The position numbers and the translations under genes were made by a program. The notes under the pieces are model-generated. The model was not told the DNA's origin. It was given only the letters and a program-made list of their open reading frames with translations, and did not search any database. Of a stretch of 64,000 bases of DNA, positions 25,774 to 34,329 are shown one piece after another. Within the stretch, counting starts at the first letter, position 1. Each line of letters opens with the position of its first letter. The DNA is taken from assembly GCA_963830205.1 (NCBI GenBank), contig CAWHLP010000043.1:1-64000 (forward strand), written 5' to 3'. Origin of the DNA: CAVSRC01 sp963830205 (lineage in GTDB: Bacteria; Pseudomonadota; Alphaproteobacteria; Rhizobiales; Kaistiaceae).

Positions 25774-26788
25774 ATGACTTCCTCCCTGCACACGCCGCTC
25801 GACCGGCGCAGTTTCCTTCTCGGCCTCGCATTGGCGGGGGCCTCCGGCCTCATTGTCCCGGCCGGCGCTGGCCGCGGCGCAGGCGCTCGCCGAGCCGCTC
25901 ACCATCTGGGGCATCCCGGCCTCGCCCTCGGCGGTCTTCGCCCGGGCGGTGGCCTCCGGCGCTCTGGACAGGCTGGCGCCGGGTGCGCGCTTCGACGTCT
26001 GGAAGAGCACCGACCAGATGCGCGCCGGCATCGCCACTGGCGATTTCAAGCTGTTCGCCACATCGACCTATGCGGCGGCAAACTTCTTCAACCGGGGTGC
26101 CGGCACGCGCATGGTCAACGTGGTCACCTGGGGCGTGCTCTACGTCATGGCGCGCGATCAAAGCATCACCCGGATCGAGGACCTCGCCGGCAAGCACGTG
26201 CTGCTTTCCAACAAGAACGAGGCGCCCGACCTGATCTTCCGCCTGGTGCTGAAGTGGTCGGGGATCGACCCCGACAAGGACGTGACGCTCGATTATGTCG
26301 GCTCGCCCAACGAGGCGGTGCCGCTCTATCTCGCCGGGCGCGGCGATGTGGCGGTGCTGCACGAACCGGCGGCGACGGCGGCGCTGATCAAGGCCAAGCA
26401 GGCGGGCACGCCGCTCTTCCGCGCCTTCGACGTGACCGAAGTCTACGGCCGCCATACCGGACGCGGGCCGAAGATACCGCAGGTCGGGCTGGCGGTGAGC
26501 GAAGCCTTTCTCGATGCCCATCCGGAGGTGGTGCGGGCCGCCCACGATGCCTGCGTCGCCGCCGGGGCGTGGGTGCTGGCCAACCCGGACGCCGCCGGCG
26601 CGCTGTCGACCGAGGCGCTCGGGCTGCCGGCACCGGTGATCGCCAAGTCGCTGCCCTTCGTCCACATCGATGTGAAGACGGCTAAGGAAGCGCAGGAGGA
26701 CATCGAAATCTACTTCGACTACCTGATGGGCATCGATCCCGGCATCGTCGGCGGCAGGAAGCCCGACGCGGCCTTCTACTGGGGTTGA
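25774..26788 (+). CDS. NitT/TauT-type ABC transporter substrate-binding protein, Tat signal, frameshifted
   Basis: Periplasmic binding protein, about 337 residues after repair. The N-terminal frame starts MTSSLHTPLDRRSFLLGLAL, a twin-arginine signal (Arg-Arg-Ser-Phe-Leu) pointing to Tat export. The mature protein (EPLTIWGIPASPSAVFARAV onward) is in another frame. Removing one base within 25857-25865 joins them through ALAAAQALA, a good cleavage site. The mature part has the SsuA/NMT1 fold landmarks (RIEDLAGKHVLL, VPLYLAGRGDVAVLHEPAA, GLAVSEAFLDAHPEVV). It begins a three-gene transporter operon. The ligand cannot be read from sequence; family members bind nitrate, sulfonates or pyrimidine precursors. 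Confidence 0.8.
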
Positions 26789-26791
26789 GCC

Positions 26792-27571
26792 TTGACGGCG
26801 CGCAAGCGGCAGCGGGCGGCCTGGCCCTTCGGCCTCGCGGGCCTGCTGCTTCTGCTCGCCTTGTGGGAATGGGGGCACCGCGTCTACGGCTCGCTGGTGC
26901 TGCCGGGCCTGGGCGAGACGGCGACGGCGCTGTGGCGCATGGTCGAGGGCGGCATCGTCGGACCGGCACTGGCGCTGACCGCGGCCAACGCCCTCACGGG
27001 CTGGCTGATCGGCATGGCCGCGGGCATCCTCGCCGGCACGCTCGCCGGCCTGCGCGACGAGGTGCGCTTCACCCTCCAGCCGGTGGCGGTCATCCTGCTC
27101 GGCATTCCGGCGATCGCCTGGGTGGTGCTTGCCCTGTTGTGGTTCGGCGGCCGCTGGGCGGTCATCTTCACGGTGGCGGTCGCCACCGGCCCGATCGTCT
27201 TTGCCGCCGCGGCCGCAGGCGCCCGCAGCCTCGACGGCGAGCTTGCCCGCATGGCGCGCGCCTTCCGCACGCCGCTCAGCGCCATGGCGCTCGATGTCTA
27301 TGGCCCGCACATGTTGAGCCACCTGTTCCCGGCGCTGGCGACGACCCTTGCCATGTCGTGGAAGGTGTCGGTGATGGCCGAGCTCCTGTCCGGCTCGGGC
27401 GGCATCGGCGACGGCATCGCCACGGCGCGGGTGCGCATGGACACCGCCGAGACGATGGCCTGGGTGGTGGTCGTGGTCGGCGTCCTGATCGTGGTCGACC
27501 TGCTGCTGCTCAACCCCTTGCAGCGGCGCATGGAACTGTGGCGCGACGACCGGCCGGTGAGCCAGCCATGA
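26792..27571 (+). CDS. NitT/TauT-type ABC transporter permease
   Basis: Inner-membrane permease of 259 residues with six predicted spans, beginning MTARKRQRAAWPFGLAGLLL. A TTG start at 26792 is the only start consistent with the N-terminal span and lies three bases after the binding-protein stop. The ATPase-docking loop is ELARMARAFRTPLSAMALDVYGP, and the C-terminal part has MSWKVSVMAELLSGSGGIGDGI, typical of SsuC/TauC-type permeases. It overlaps the ATPase gene by four bases. Confidence 0.87.
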   Translation: MTARKRQRAAWPFGLAGLLLLLALWEWGHRVYGSLVLPGLGETATALWRMVEGGIVGPALALTAANALTGWLIGMAAGILAGTLAGLRDEVRFTLQPVAVILLGIPAIAWVVLALLWFGGRWAVIFTVAVATGPIVFAAAAAGARSLDGELARMARAFRTPLSAMALDVYGPHMLSHLFPALATTLAMSWKVSVMAELLSGSGGIGDGIATARVRMDTAETMAWVVVVVGVLIVVDLLLLNPLQRRMELWRDDRPVSQP

Positions 27572-28224
27572 CCGGGGCTGCGCTCGCCTTCGACAACGTC
27601 GGCTTTGCCTATAATGGCGTGCCGGTGCTCGACGGCATCAGCCTGACCGTAGCGGCCGGCACGGTCACCGTGCTGATGGGGCCATCCGGATGCGGCAAGA
27701 GCACGGCGGTTGCGGTCGCCGCCGGCCTCCTGCAACCGACATCCGGCCATGTCCACAATGGGTTCCGGCGGACCGCCGTGATGTTCCAGGATCCGCTTCT
27801 GCTGCCCTGGCGGACGGCGCTCGGCAACGTCGCCTTCGCGCTCAAGGCCGACCGGCTGCCCGCCGCCGAGCGGCGCCGGCGGGCAGCGGCGGTGCTGGCC
27901 ACGGTCGGCCTGACCGGTGACGACCTCCGCAAATATCCGCGCCAGCTTTCCGGCGGCATGCGCCGCCGCGTGGCGCTCGCCCGTGCCCTGGTGGTCGAGC
28001 CTGACCTGCTGCTCCTCGACGAGCCCTTCAGCGGCCTCGAGAGCGACCTTGCCCACCAGATGCTGGCCCTGGTGCGTGAGGTCGTCGACAAGCGCGGCGC
28101 CGCCGCCCTCATCGTCACCCACGACGAGCGCGAGGCGGCAGGCTTTGCCCAGGAGGTCGTCCAGTTCTCGCCGCGCCCGGCCAGGGTGGTCGCCGCCGGG
28201 GCCCCGCCGACGCCCGATCGCTGA
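27568..28224 (+). CDS. NitT/TauT-type ABC transporter ATP-binding protein
   Basis: 218-residue ATPase energising the importer at the inner membrane. Walker A is GPSGCGKST, the Q-loop is VMFQDPLLLPWR, the signature is LSGGMRRRVALARAL, Walker B is LLLLDEPFSGLE and the switch histidine is in IVTHDERE. Its ATG overlaps the permease stop as ATGA. It is somewhat shorter at the C terminus than most SsuB/TauB proteins but has every catalytic motif. Confidence 0.92.
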   Translation: MTGAALAFDNVGFAYNGVPVLDGISLTVAAGTVTVLMGPSGCGKSTAVAVAAGLLQPTSGHVHNGFRRTAVMFQDPLLLPWRTALGNVAFALKADRLPAAERRRRAAAVLATVGLTGDDLRKYPRQLSGGMRRRVALARALVVEPDLLLLDEPFSGLESDLAHQMLALVREVVDKRGAAALIVTHDEREAAGFAQEVVQFSPRPARVVAAGAPPTPDR

Positions 28225-28339
28225 CCCACCGCTTTCGCCGCGGTCAGCCAATCACTAGATCAGGGCGTGCGGCGAAGGCATGCTGTTCGCCTTGGTGCCG
28301 GATTGGCGCGTTGTGGGACAAGGCGAAAGCAGCGGCGAC

Positions 28340-29248
28340 ATGAGCGATGCCAGCGAACTGCCCGATGAAGTATGGGTCGAGGTCGGCCGCTTCGCCAATG
28401 GCAAGCTGGCGAGCGAGCATGCTTTGGTGCTGGTGGCTGCCGGCATCGACTGCCAGCTCGCCTCGCGCGGCTGGGGCGTGGCGCTGCTCGTCGCCGCCTG
28501 GCATGCGGTGGCCGCCCGGCGCGAGCTTGCCGCCTATGCCGAGGACAACCGTCCGGACACCACGCCGCCGCCGCACCGGCATCCGGTCGGCGATGGGGTG
28601 ACCGGCGTTCTCGCCTTCTGGTGCGTGCTGGTCTTCGTCTATGTGGCGGCGGACCACAGCCTGTTCGGCGTCGACTGGTTCGCCGCCGGGGAGGGGCAGG
28701 CGGGACTGACCGTGGGCGGCCAGTGGTGGCGGGCGATCACCGCGCTCGGCCTCCACGCCGACCTCGGCCATATCGGCAGCAACCTGGTCGCCGGCAGCCT
28801 GTTCGGCTTCTTCCTCGCCGAGATCCTCGGCAGCGGCCTCGGCTGGCTGATGATCCTGCTGGCGGGCGCCGCCGGCAACGCCATCAATTCGCTGATCCAG
28901 CCCGCGTCGCACACCTCGGTCGGCGCCTCGACCGCGATCTTCGGCGCGGTCGGCCTGCTTGCCGTGCTCGCCGTGCGCTATCGCCCGCGGCAGTGGCGGC
29001 GGGGCCTGCGCCGCTGGGCGCCGATCGCCGCCGGCGTGATGCTGCTGGCCTTCCTCGGCACCGAGGGCGAGCGCATCGACATTGGTGCCCACGTCGCCGG
29101 CTTCGCGGCTGGCTGCGTGCTCGGCGCGGCGATCGTAGCGATCGGCCAGCCGGCACCGACGCCGTGGCGGCAGGCGGTAGGCGCCGCGGTCGCCTTTCTC
29201 CTCTTCGCCGGCGCCTGGGCGATCGCGCTGACCCACGGCGGCGGCTGA
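28340..29248 (+). CDS. Rhomboid-family intramembrane serine protease
   Basis: 302-residue membrane protein. The rhomboid core has the conserved HADLGHIGSNLVAG histidine/asparagine segment in TM2 (canonical H-x-N region), the nucleophile serine in VGASTAIFGAVG (GxSx-IFG) and the catalytic histidine in IGAHVAGFAAG. An N-terminal soluble region of about 85 residues carries one extra span, and there is a final C-terminal span, a 1+6-like arrangement. The start at 28340 (MSDASELPDEVW) is chosen on coding character; an ATG at 28280 would add 20 residues. Monocistronic; substrate unknown. Confidence 0.87.
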   Translation: MSDASELPDEVWVEVGRFANGKLASEHALVLVAAGIDCQLASRGWGVALLVAAWHAVAARRELAAYAEDNRPDTTPPPHRHPVGDGVTGVLAFWCVLVFVYVAADHSLFGVDWFAAGEGQAGLTVGGQWWRAITALGLHADLGHIGSNLVAGSLFGFFLAEILGSGLGWLMILLAGAAGNAINSLIQPASHTSVGASTAIFGAVGLLAVLAVRYRPRQWRRGLRRWAPIAAGVMLLAFLGTEGERIDIGAHVAGFAAGCVLGAAIVAIGQPAPTPWRQAVGAAVAFLLFAGAWAIALTHGGG

Positions 29249-29337
29249 GGCGGCTTGTTGGCTGGCCGCCAAGCGGTTAGAGCGTTTCACGGTCCGGCGA
29301 CGGTGCCGGCTACGGGTCACGGCTGTCGCCTTCCTCG

Positions 29338-30516
29338 ATGATGAGTTCCCACGCCCTGGCAGGCGGCCCGCGCCGGCTGCCGATCCTCATGGTCTTCGCC
29401 ATCCACGGCGCCACCGTCGGAACGCTCTATGCGCGGCTCGCTGAACTGCGTTCGGCGATGCACCTGAGCGAAGCCGCGCTCGGCATCGCGCTCGCCGGAC
29501 TGCCGGTCGGCGTGCTCGTCGGCTCGCTCATGGTCAGCGGCGCGATCGAGCGTTTCGGCACGCGCCTGACGGCGCTGACCATGGTGCCGGTCTTCGCCAG
29601 CGGGCTGGTGCTGGCGGCGCTCTCGGTGGGCACGGCAACGCTCTTTGCCGCGCTCGTCCTGTTCGGCTTCGGGCTCATCAACGTCAACATCGCCATCAAC
29701 GTCGAGGCCGACCGGATCGAGGCGGCGAGCGGCCGCCGCCTGATCAATCGCGGCCACGGCAGCTGGGGCGTCGGCTTCCTCCTCGCCACGCTTGCGGCGA
29801 CCGGCCTGGTCGCCGCGGGCGTGCCGCCGCTCCTCCACTTCGTCCTCGCCTTCGTCGTGCTCTCGGCCGCCGCCCTGGCCGTCATCGGACCGCTGCAGGC
29901 AAGCCCGCCGCGGGCCCATAGCGGCGCCGGACGTGCGCCCCGGCGGCTGTCGCTCCCCACCCTCGGCGTGTTCCTGGTCATGGGGTTCGCCCTCTCGGGC
30001 ATCGTTCTGGAAGGCTGCGCCCGCGCCTGGTCGGTCATCTACCTCAACGACGATTTCGCCGTCGCCGCCTGGATCGCGACACTGACGCTTCCGGCCTTCG
30101 TCACCTTCCAGACCATCGGCCGCTTCATCGCCGACCCGCTGATCGACCGCCACGGCCCGGTGCGCGTCGCCGTCGCACTGACCGCGATCTCAGCCGTCGG
30201 GCTCGGGCTTGCGGTTCTTGCCCGCTCGGTGCCCCTGGTGCTCGCCGGCTTCGCCCTGGTCGGGCTCGGCATCAGCACCACCTATCCGCAGTCCATATCG
30301 GCGGTGGCGCGGCGCGGCGACCGGCCGGCATCGGAAAACGTCGCTGCGATCACGATCCTGGCGACGGCCGTCAACTTCATCACCCCGCCGCTCTTCGGCT
30401 TTCTCGCCTCGCGCTACGGCGTGCGCCTCGCCTTTGGCGTGTTGCTGGCGCTGCCGGTGATCGCGCTCGCTTTCGCGCGCTTCCTGGAAACGGCAAAACC
30501 GGCGACGTCGGGCTGA
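29338..30516 (+). CDS. Major facilitator superfamily transporter
   Basis: 392-residue inner-membrane transporter with about twelve spans in two six-span halves, and a central loop around residues 190-210 rich in Arg/Ala (SPPRAHSGAGRAPRRLS). The loop between TM2 and TM3 reads SGAIERFGTRLT, an MFS A-motif variant. It resembles YbjJ-like MFS proteins of unknown substrate. It starts with two consecutive ATGs and ends about 75 bases before the convergent pat gene, with a strong hairpin between them. Confidence 0.8.
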   Translation: MMSSHALAGGPRRLPILMVFAIHGATVGTLYARLAELRSAMHLSEAALGIALAGLPVGVLVGSLMVSGAIERFGTRLTALTMVPVFASGLVLAALSVGTATLFAALVLFGFGLINVNIAINVEADRIEAASGRRLINRGHGSWGVGFLLATLAATGLVAAGVPPLLHFVLAFVVLSAAALAVIGPLQASPPRAHSGAGRAPRRLSLPTLGVFLVMGFALSGIVLEGCARAWSVIYLNDDFAVAAWIATLTLPAFVTFQTIGRFIADPLIDRHGPVRVAVALTAISAVGLGLAVLARSVPLVLAGFALVGLGISTTYPQSISAVARRGDRPASENVAAITILATAVNFITPPLFGFLASRYGVRLAFGVLLALPVIALAFARFLETAKPATSG

Positions 30517-30555
30517 CATCGCCGGTGGAACTGTCTTCCCACGCCGGGAGCAGGC

Positions 30556-30580
30556 CGTCGCCGGGGACTGCCCGGCGACG
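30556..30580. terminator. Hairpin between convergent MFS and pat genes
   Basis: CGTCGCCGGG pairs perfectly with CCCGGCGACG across a five-base loop (gactg). It sits between two convergent stop codons and could end transcription from both sides. There is no T-run on either strand, so it may work with Rho or only as an mRNA-end stabiliser. Confidence 0.55.
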
Positions 30581-30592
30581 CCTTGCACTCGT

Positions 30593-33317
30593 CTACTGTG
30601 CCGGAACCTTGGCCGGGGCCGCCTTCGTCAGGTTGATGTTCACCTTGTAGCAGCCCGGATCCTCCGGATCGGGATGGACGGAAAAGCCCATCTCGCGGCA
30701 CATGAGCAGCATCTCGCTGTTCTCGGCCAGCACCTCGCCCTCGACCAACGAAAGCTCCTCGCTGCGGGCATAGGCAAGCAGCTGCTCCATCAGCGCCCAG
30801 CCGATGCCGCGGCCCTGCAGGTCGGTGCGCACGATCACGCCGTATTCGGCGTGGGTGTAGTCCGGGTCGGCGATGATGCGCGACACACCGAGGAGGCTGC
30901 CGTTGTCCGGGTCGAGCGCCACGAAGGCCATTTCGCGCGCATAGTCGATCTGGGTCATGCGCGCCAGGAACTCGTGGCTGAACTGCTTGCGCGGTGCCAG
31001 GAACCGCAGGCGGATGTCGCGGTTGTCGAGCTTCTCGAAGAAGGCCGGATAGAGCCGCGCATCGTCCGGGCGAATCGGCCTGAGAAACACGTCGACGCTG
31101 CCGCTCGTGGTGACGCGTTTCTCCCACTCGCTCGGATAGGGCCGGATCGACAGCCGGCTGTTGGGCGCCAATTCGCCGAGGCGATCGGGGTCGATGACGA
31201 TACGGGCGTCGAGCACCACGGCGCCGTTCTGGTCGGCGAGCAGCGGGTTGATGTCCAGCGAGGCGATCTCCGGGCAGTCGATCACCATCTGCGACACCTG
31301 GATGAGGGCGCGGGCGATGGCGTCGATGTCGGCCGCCGGCCGGTCGCGATAGCCGGCGAGCAGCTTGGAGATGCGCGTCTGGTTCATCAGGTCGTTGCGC
31401 CAGCTTCATGTCGAGCGGCGGCAGCGCCACGGCGGTATCGGCGACCACCTCGACCGAGGTGCCGCCGGCGCCGAACAGGATGATCGGGCCGAACAGCGGG
31501 TCCTCGCCGATGCCGACGATCAGTTCGTGGGCGCCCGGCCGCGAGATCATTGCCTGCACCGTGAAGCCCTCGATGGAGGCGTCCGGCGCCTTGGCGGCGA
31601 CGCGGTCGAGAATGCCCTGGGCGGCACTGGCGGCCGCCTGCGGCGTGCGGATGCCGAGCACGACGCCGCCGACATCAGACTTGTGGCTGATGTCGCGCGA
31701 CAGGAGCTTGACCGCCACCGCCGGGTTGCGGGTGAGCAGGTCGGCCGCGATGGTCTCGGCCTCCTTGACGTTGTGGGCGACGATGGTCTCGACCACCGGC
31801 ACGCCGAAGGCAGCCAGTGCCGCCTTGGCCTCCGGCTCGGTCAGCACCGTGCGGCCGTCGGCGACGACGTCGGCGAACAGCTTGCGCGCCGCGGCGATGT
31901 CGGTCGGCACCTGCGGCGCCGAGGGCGGCGTCTGCATCAGCTCGCGCTGGGCGGCGCTGTAGCCGGTGAGGTAGGTCAGCGCCCGAACGGCCTCCGACGG
32001 AGTCTCGTAGGTGGCCACACCCGCCTCGCGCAGGATGGCGCGCGCCGGCGCCGCGTCGTGCTCGCCGAGCCAGCAGGTGAGGATCGGCTTGAAGCGCGCC
32101 GGATGCTTGGCGTCGATGTCGCGCACGGTATCGGCCACCGCCTGGGCCGAACCAACCGGCGAAGCCAGCGCCGTCGGGCAGGCCATGACCAGCAGGGCAT
32201 CGACGTTGTCGTCGTTGAAGACGCCTTCGATCGCCGCCCGATAGCGCTCCGGTCCGGCGTCCCCGATGATGTCAACGGGATTGGCCTTCGACCACGTGGC
32301 GGGCAGCACCTTGTCGAGCGCATCGAGGGTTTCCTGGGAGATCGGCGCGATCTCGCCGCCATAGTCGATCATCCGGTCGATGGCGAGAACGCCGGCACCA
32401 CCGCCATTGGTGACGATGCCCAGGCGCCCGCGCTCGATGGGCGCGAAGCGGGCCAGCGTCTCGGCCGCCTCGAACAGCTCCTCCAGGTCGGTGACGCGCA
32501 ACAGCCCGGCGCGGCGGAAGGCCGCGTCGGCGGCGCCGTCGCTGCCGGCCAGCGCCCCGGTGTGGGTGGCGGCGGCCTTGGCGCCGGCGGCATGGCGACC
32601 GGCCTTGATGACGATGATCGGTTTCATGCGCGCCGCGGAGCGCGCCGCCGACATGAACTTCCGCGTGTTGTAGACGGTCTCGAGGTAAAGCAGGATCGCG
32701 CGCGTGTTGCTGTCGGTCGCCAAGAGGTCGAGCATGTCGGCGACGTCGACGTCGGCCATGTCGCCGAGCGAGACGACGTTGGAGAAGCCGATCTTGCGGT
32801 CGACTGCCCAGTCGAGCACGGCGGAGGCGAGTGCCCCGGACTGCGACAGGAAGGCGAGCTTGCCGGGCTGCGGCGCGATGTGCGCGAAGGAAGCGTTGAG
32901 GCCGATGCCGGGCACGAACATGCCGAGGCTGTTCGGCCCGAGGATGCGCAGCATATGCGGCCTGGCTGCGTCCAGCATCAGCTGGCGGAGGCCGCTCTCG
33001 CGCGTCAGGCCGGCGGTCAGCACCATGGCGGCGCGCGTGCCGCGCTCACCGAGCTCGGCGATGACGGCGGGCACAGCCTGGGCCGGCGTCGCCACGATCG
33101 CGAGGTCCGGCGCCGCGGGCAGCGAGGCGATGTCCTCGAAGCAGGGGAGCCCGTAGATCTCTTTGTGTTTGGGATTCACCGGCCAGATCGGGCCCTTGAA
33201 GCCGGCATCGCGTACATTCCTGGTGACGAACAAGCCTACCGAGCCTTCGCGTGGGGACGCCCCGATGATGGCAACGGAGCGGGCTCGGAAGGCGTATTCA
33301 AGATTGCGGATTGTCAT
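30593..33317 (-). CDS. Pat/PatZ-type protein lysine acetyltransferase: NDP-forming acyl-CoA synthetase-like + GNAT, frameshifted
   Basis: About 907 residues after repair. The N-terminal module is NDP-forming acyl-CoA synthetase-like: a CoA-binding domain (VAIIGASPREGSVGLFVTRNV), a ligase segment (ILGPNSLGMFVP) and an ATP-grasp part (LLSRDISHKSDVGGVVLGI). The C-terminal ~170 residues are a GNAT acetyltransferase with the acetyl-CoA loop VRTDLQGRGIGWALMEQLL. This is the layout of Salmonella Pat/E. coli PatZ, which acetylates acetyl-CoA synthetase and other enzymes. The two halves are in different frames. Removing one base within 31397-31400 gives DMKLAN-DLMNQTRISKLL and a normal-length protein. 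Start at 33315-33317. It is divergent from the hox operon. Confidence 0.85.
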
Positions 33318-33995
33318 TTTGTTGAGCCTTGCATTTCTCGGGCCGGAACACGGCCAATTCGTAGCGCGATGCGCTTTTTTGGACTGTGATCCAGCGCAAA
33401 AGGTAGCCCGGTATTTCCCGGAGGTTGACGAATGCCGACGTGAGGCGATGACGCGACGAAGCCTCGCTCGGCCTTTTCACCATGGCATCCTTTCCCGGAC
33501 GCGGCACGGACACGGGAATCATCGTCGCGCAGGATGTCGACCGGACCGTGGCCACACGGTCCGCGCGCGCCGGCAACGGGCATGGGAACCCCAAATTGTC
33601 CGGCCGGCGCGGGAAATTTTGCGATAGCGTTCACGAATGTTGAACGGCTGAAATGAAAGTTCGGCGGCCCGCCGTCAGGCCCGCTGCGGGGAAGTCCTGG
33701 CCAGCCGCGCGGCACGAATCGCGCGGCGTCTTCTTGAATATGGCGGTACATCACGGAAGTTCAAACATAGCAAAAACAGAATATAAGGTTGCTTGAAAGC
33801 GACCTGACAGTGTCACGAAGACGGGGCGTTGATCCATGTCAAGCATTGGTCGAATTTTAAGCGGAATTCCGCGGCGCAATAGCTTGTCGGAGGGGTTTTC
33901 TGTGCCGCAAAACCGTGAAATATTCGCCGCGCTCATCGAGGCATGAGCAGCATGCCTGCCTTGTGGCAGGCGCAATCAAGTCTACGGGGTTTCAC
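33318..33995. other. Control region between pat and the hox operon
   Basis: About 680 bases with no supportable gene. It holds the pat promoter and the likely hox promoter. Features seen: a perfect hairpin at 33543-33562 (GGACCGTG-gcca-CACGGTCC), an AT-richer stretch at about 33730-33920, and a perfect FixK/FNR box at 33829-33842. No sigma-54 -24/-12 element was recognised. Confidence 0.5.
33829..33842 (+). promoter_or_regulatory. FixK/FNR-type box upstream of the hox operon
   Basis: TTGATccatGTCAA matches the FixK/FNR consensus TTGAY-N4-RTCAA at every defined base. It lies about 150 bases before the small frame at 33996 and about 490 bases before hoxF. FNR/FixK proteins bind such sites under low oxygen. 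This predicts anaerobic or microaerobic induction of the hydrogenase operon, or control of the divergent pat gene. Confidence 0.65.
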
Positions 33996-34280
33996 ATGGC
34001 CAGCGATCATTCGGCGGGGCCACCGCGGGAGGGGCTGGACGCCCTGACTCCCGCCTTGGGCACCGCCGGGTATCGGGTCTGCGGCACCATCGTTGGCGAT
34101 TATGCTGCCGTCTTCAGCGACATCTCGGCAACCGGGGACCTGCTCGCAGGGCGGACCGACGGGCAGGGTGACGGCGGGCGCGTGATCCGCGCCGACGGCG
34201 TGCTCGCCTGCTTCGGTCTCCGCGCCAGCGAACTGGCAGCCCCGCACCACACGCCTGTCGGACTTCACATGGGCGCTTAA
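33996..34280 (+). pseudogene. Small frame resembling the N-terminus of a sulfhydrogenase-beta-like 4Fe-4S subunit
   Basis: 94-residue frame starting MASDHSAGPPREGL, 49 bases before hoxF. The stretch LDALTPALGTAGYRVCGTIV and then DYAAVFSDISATGDLLAGRTDGQGDGGR follows the pattern of the first ~80 residues of 4Fe-4S sulfhydrogenase-beta/HydB-like electron-transfer subunits (GY-x-V-x-G-x-x-x-D, then DLP-x-GWTDEQ-x-x-GRYR, then LFG). Here the expected tryptophan, tyrosine and proline are changed and the iron-sulfur part is missing, so it looks like a decayed remnant. It could also be a small expressed protein. A weak ggggt precedes the ATG. The similarity is judged by eye. Confidence 0.4.
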
Positions 34281-34329
34281 TTCGAACCCTCTAAATCCGG
34301 TTATCTCCGAGCGGAGATGGACACAAGAT

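Noticed and set aside
33543..33562. Hairpin GGACCGTG-gcca-CACGGTCC as an operator
   Set aside because: It is perfect but isolated, far from both starts, with no known regulator match; noted only within the intergenic entry.
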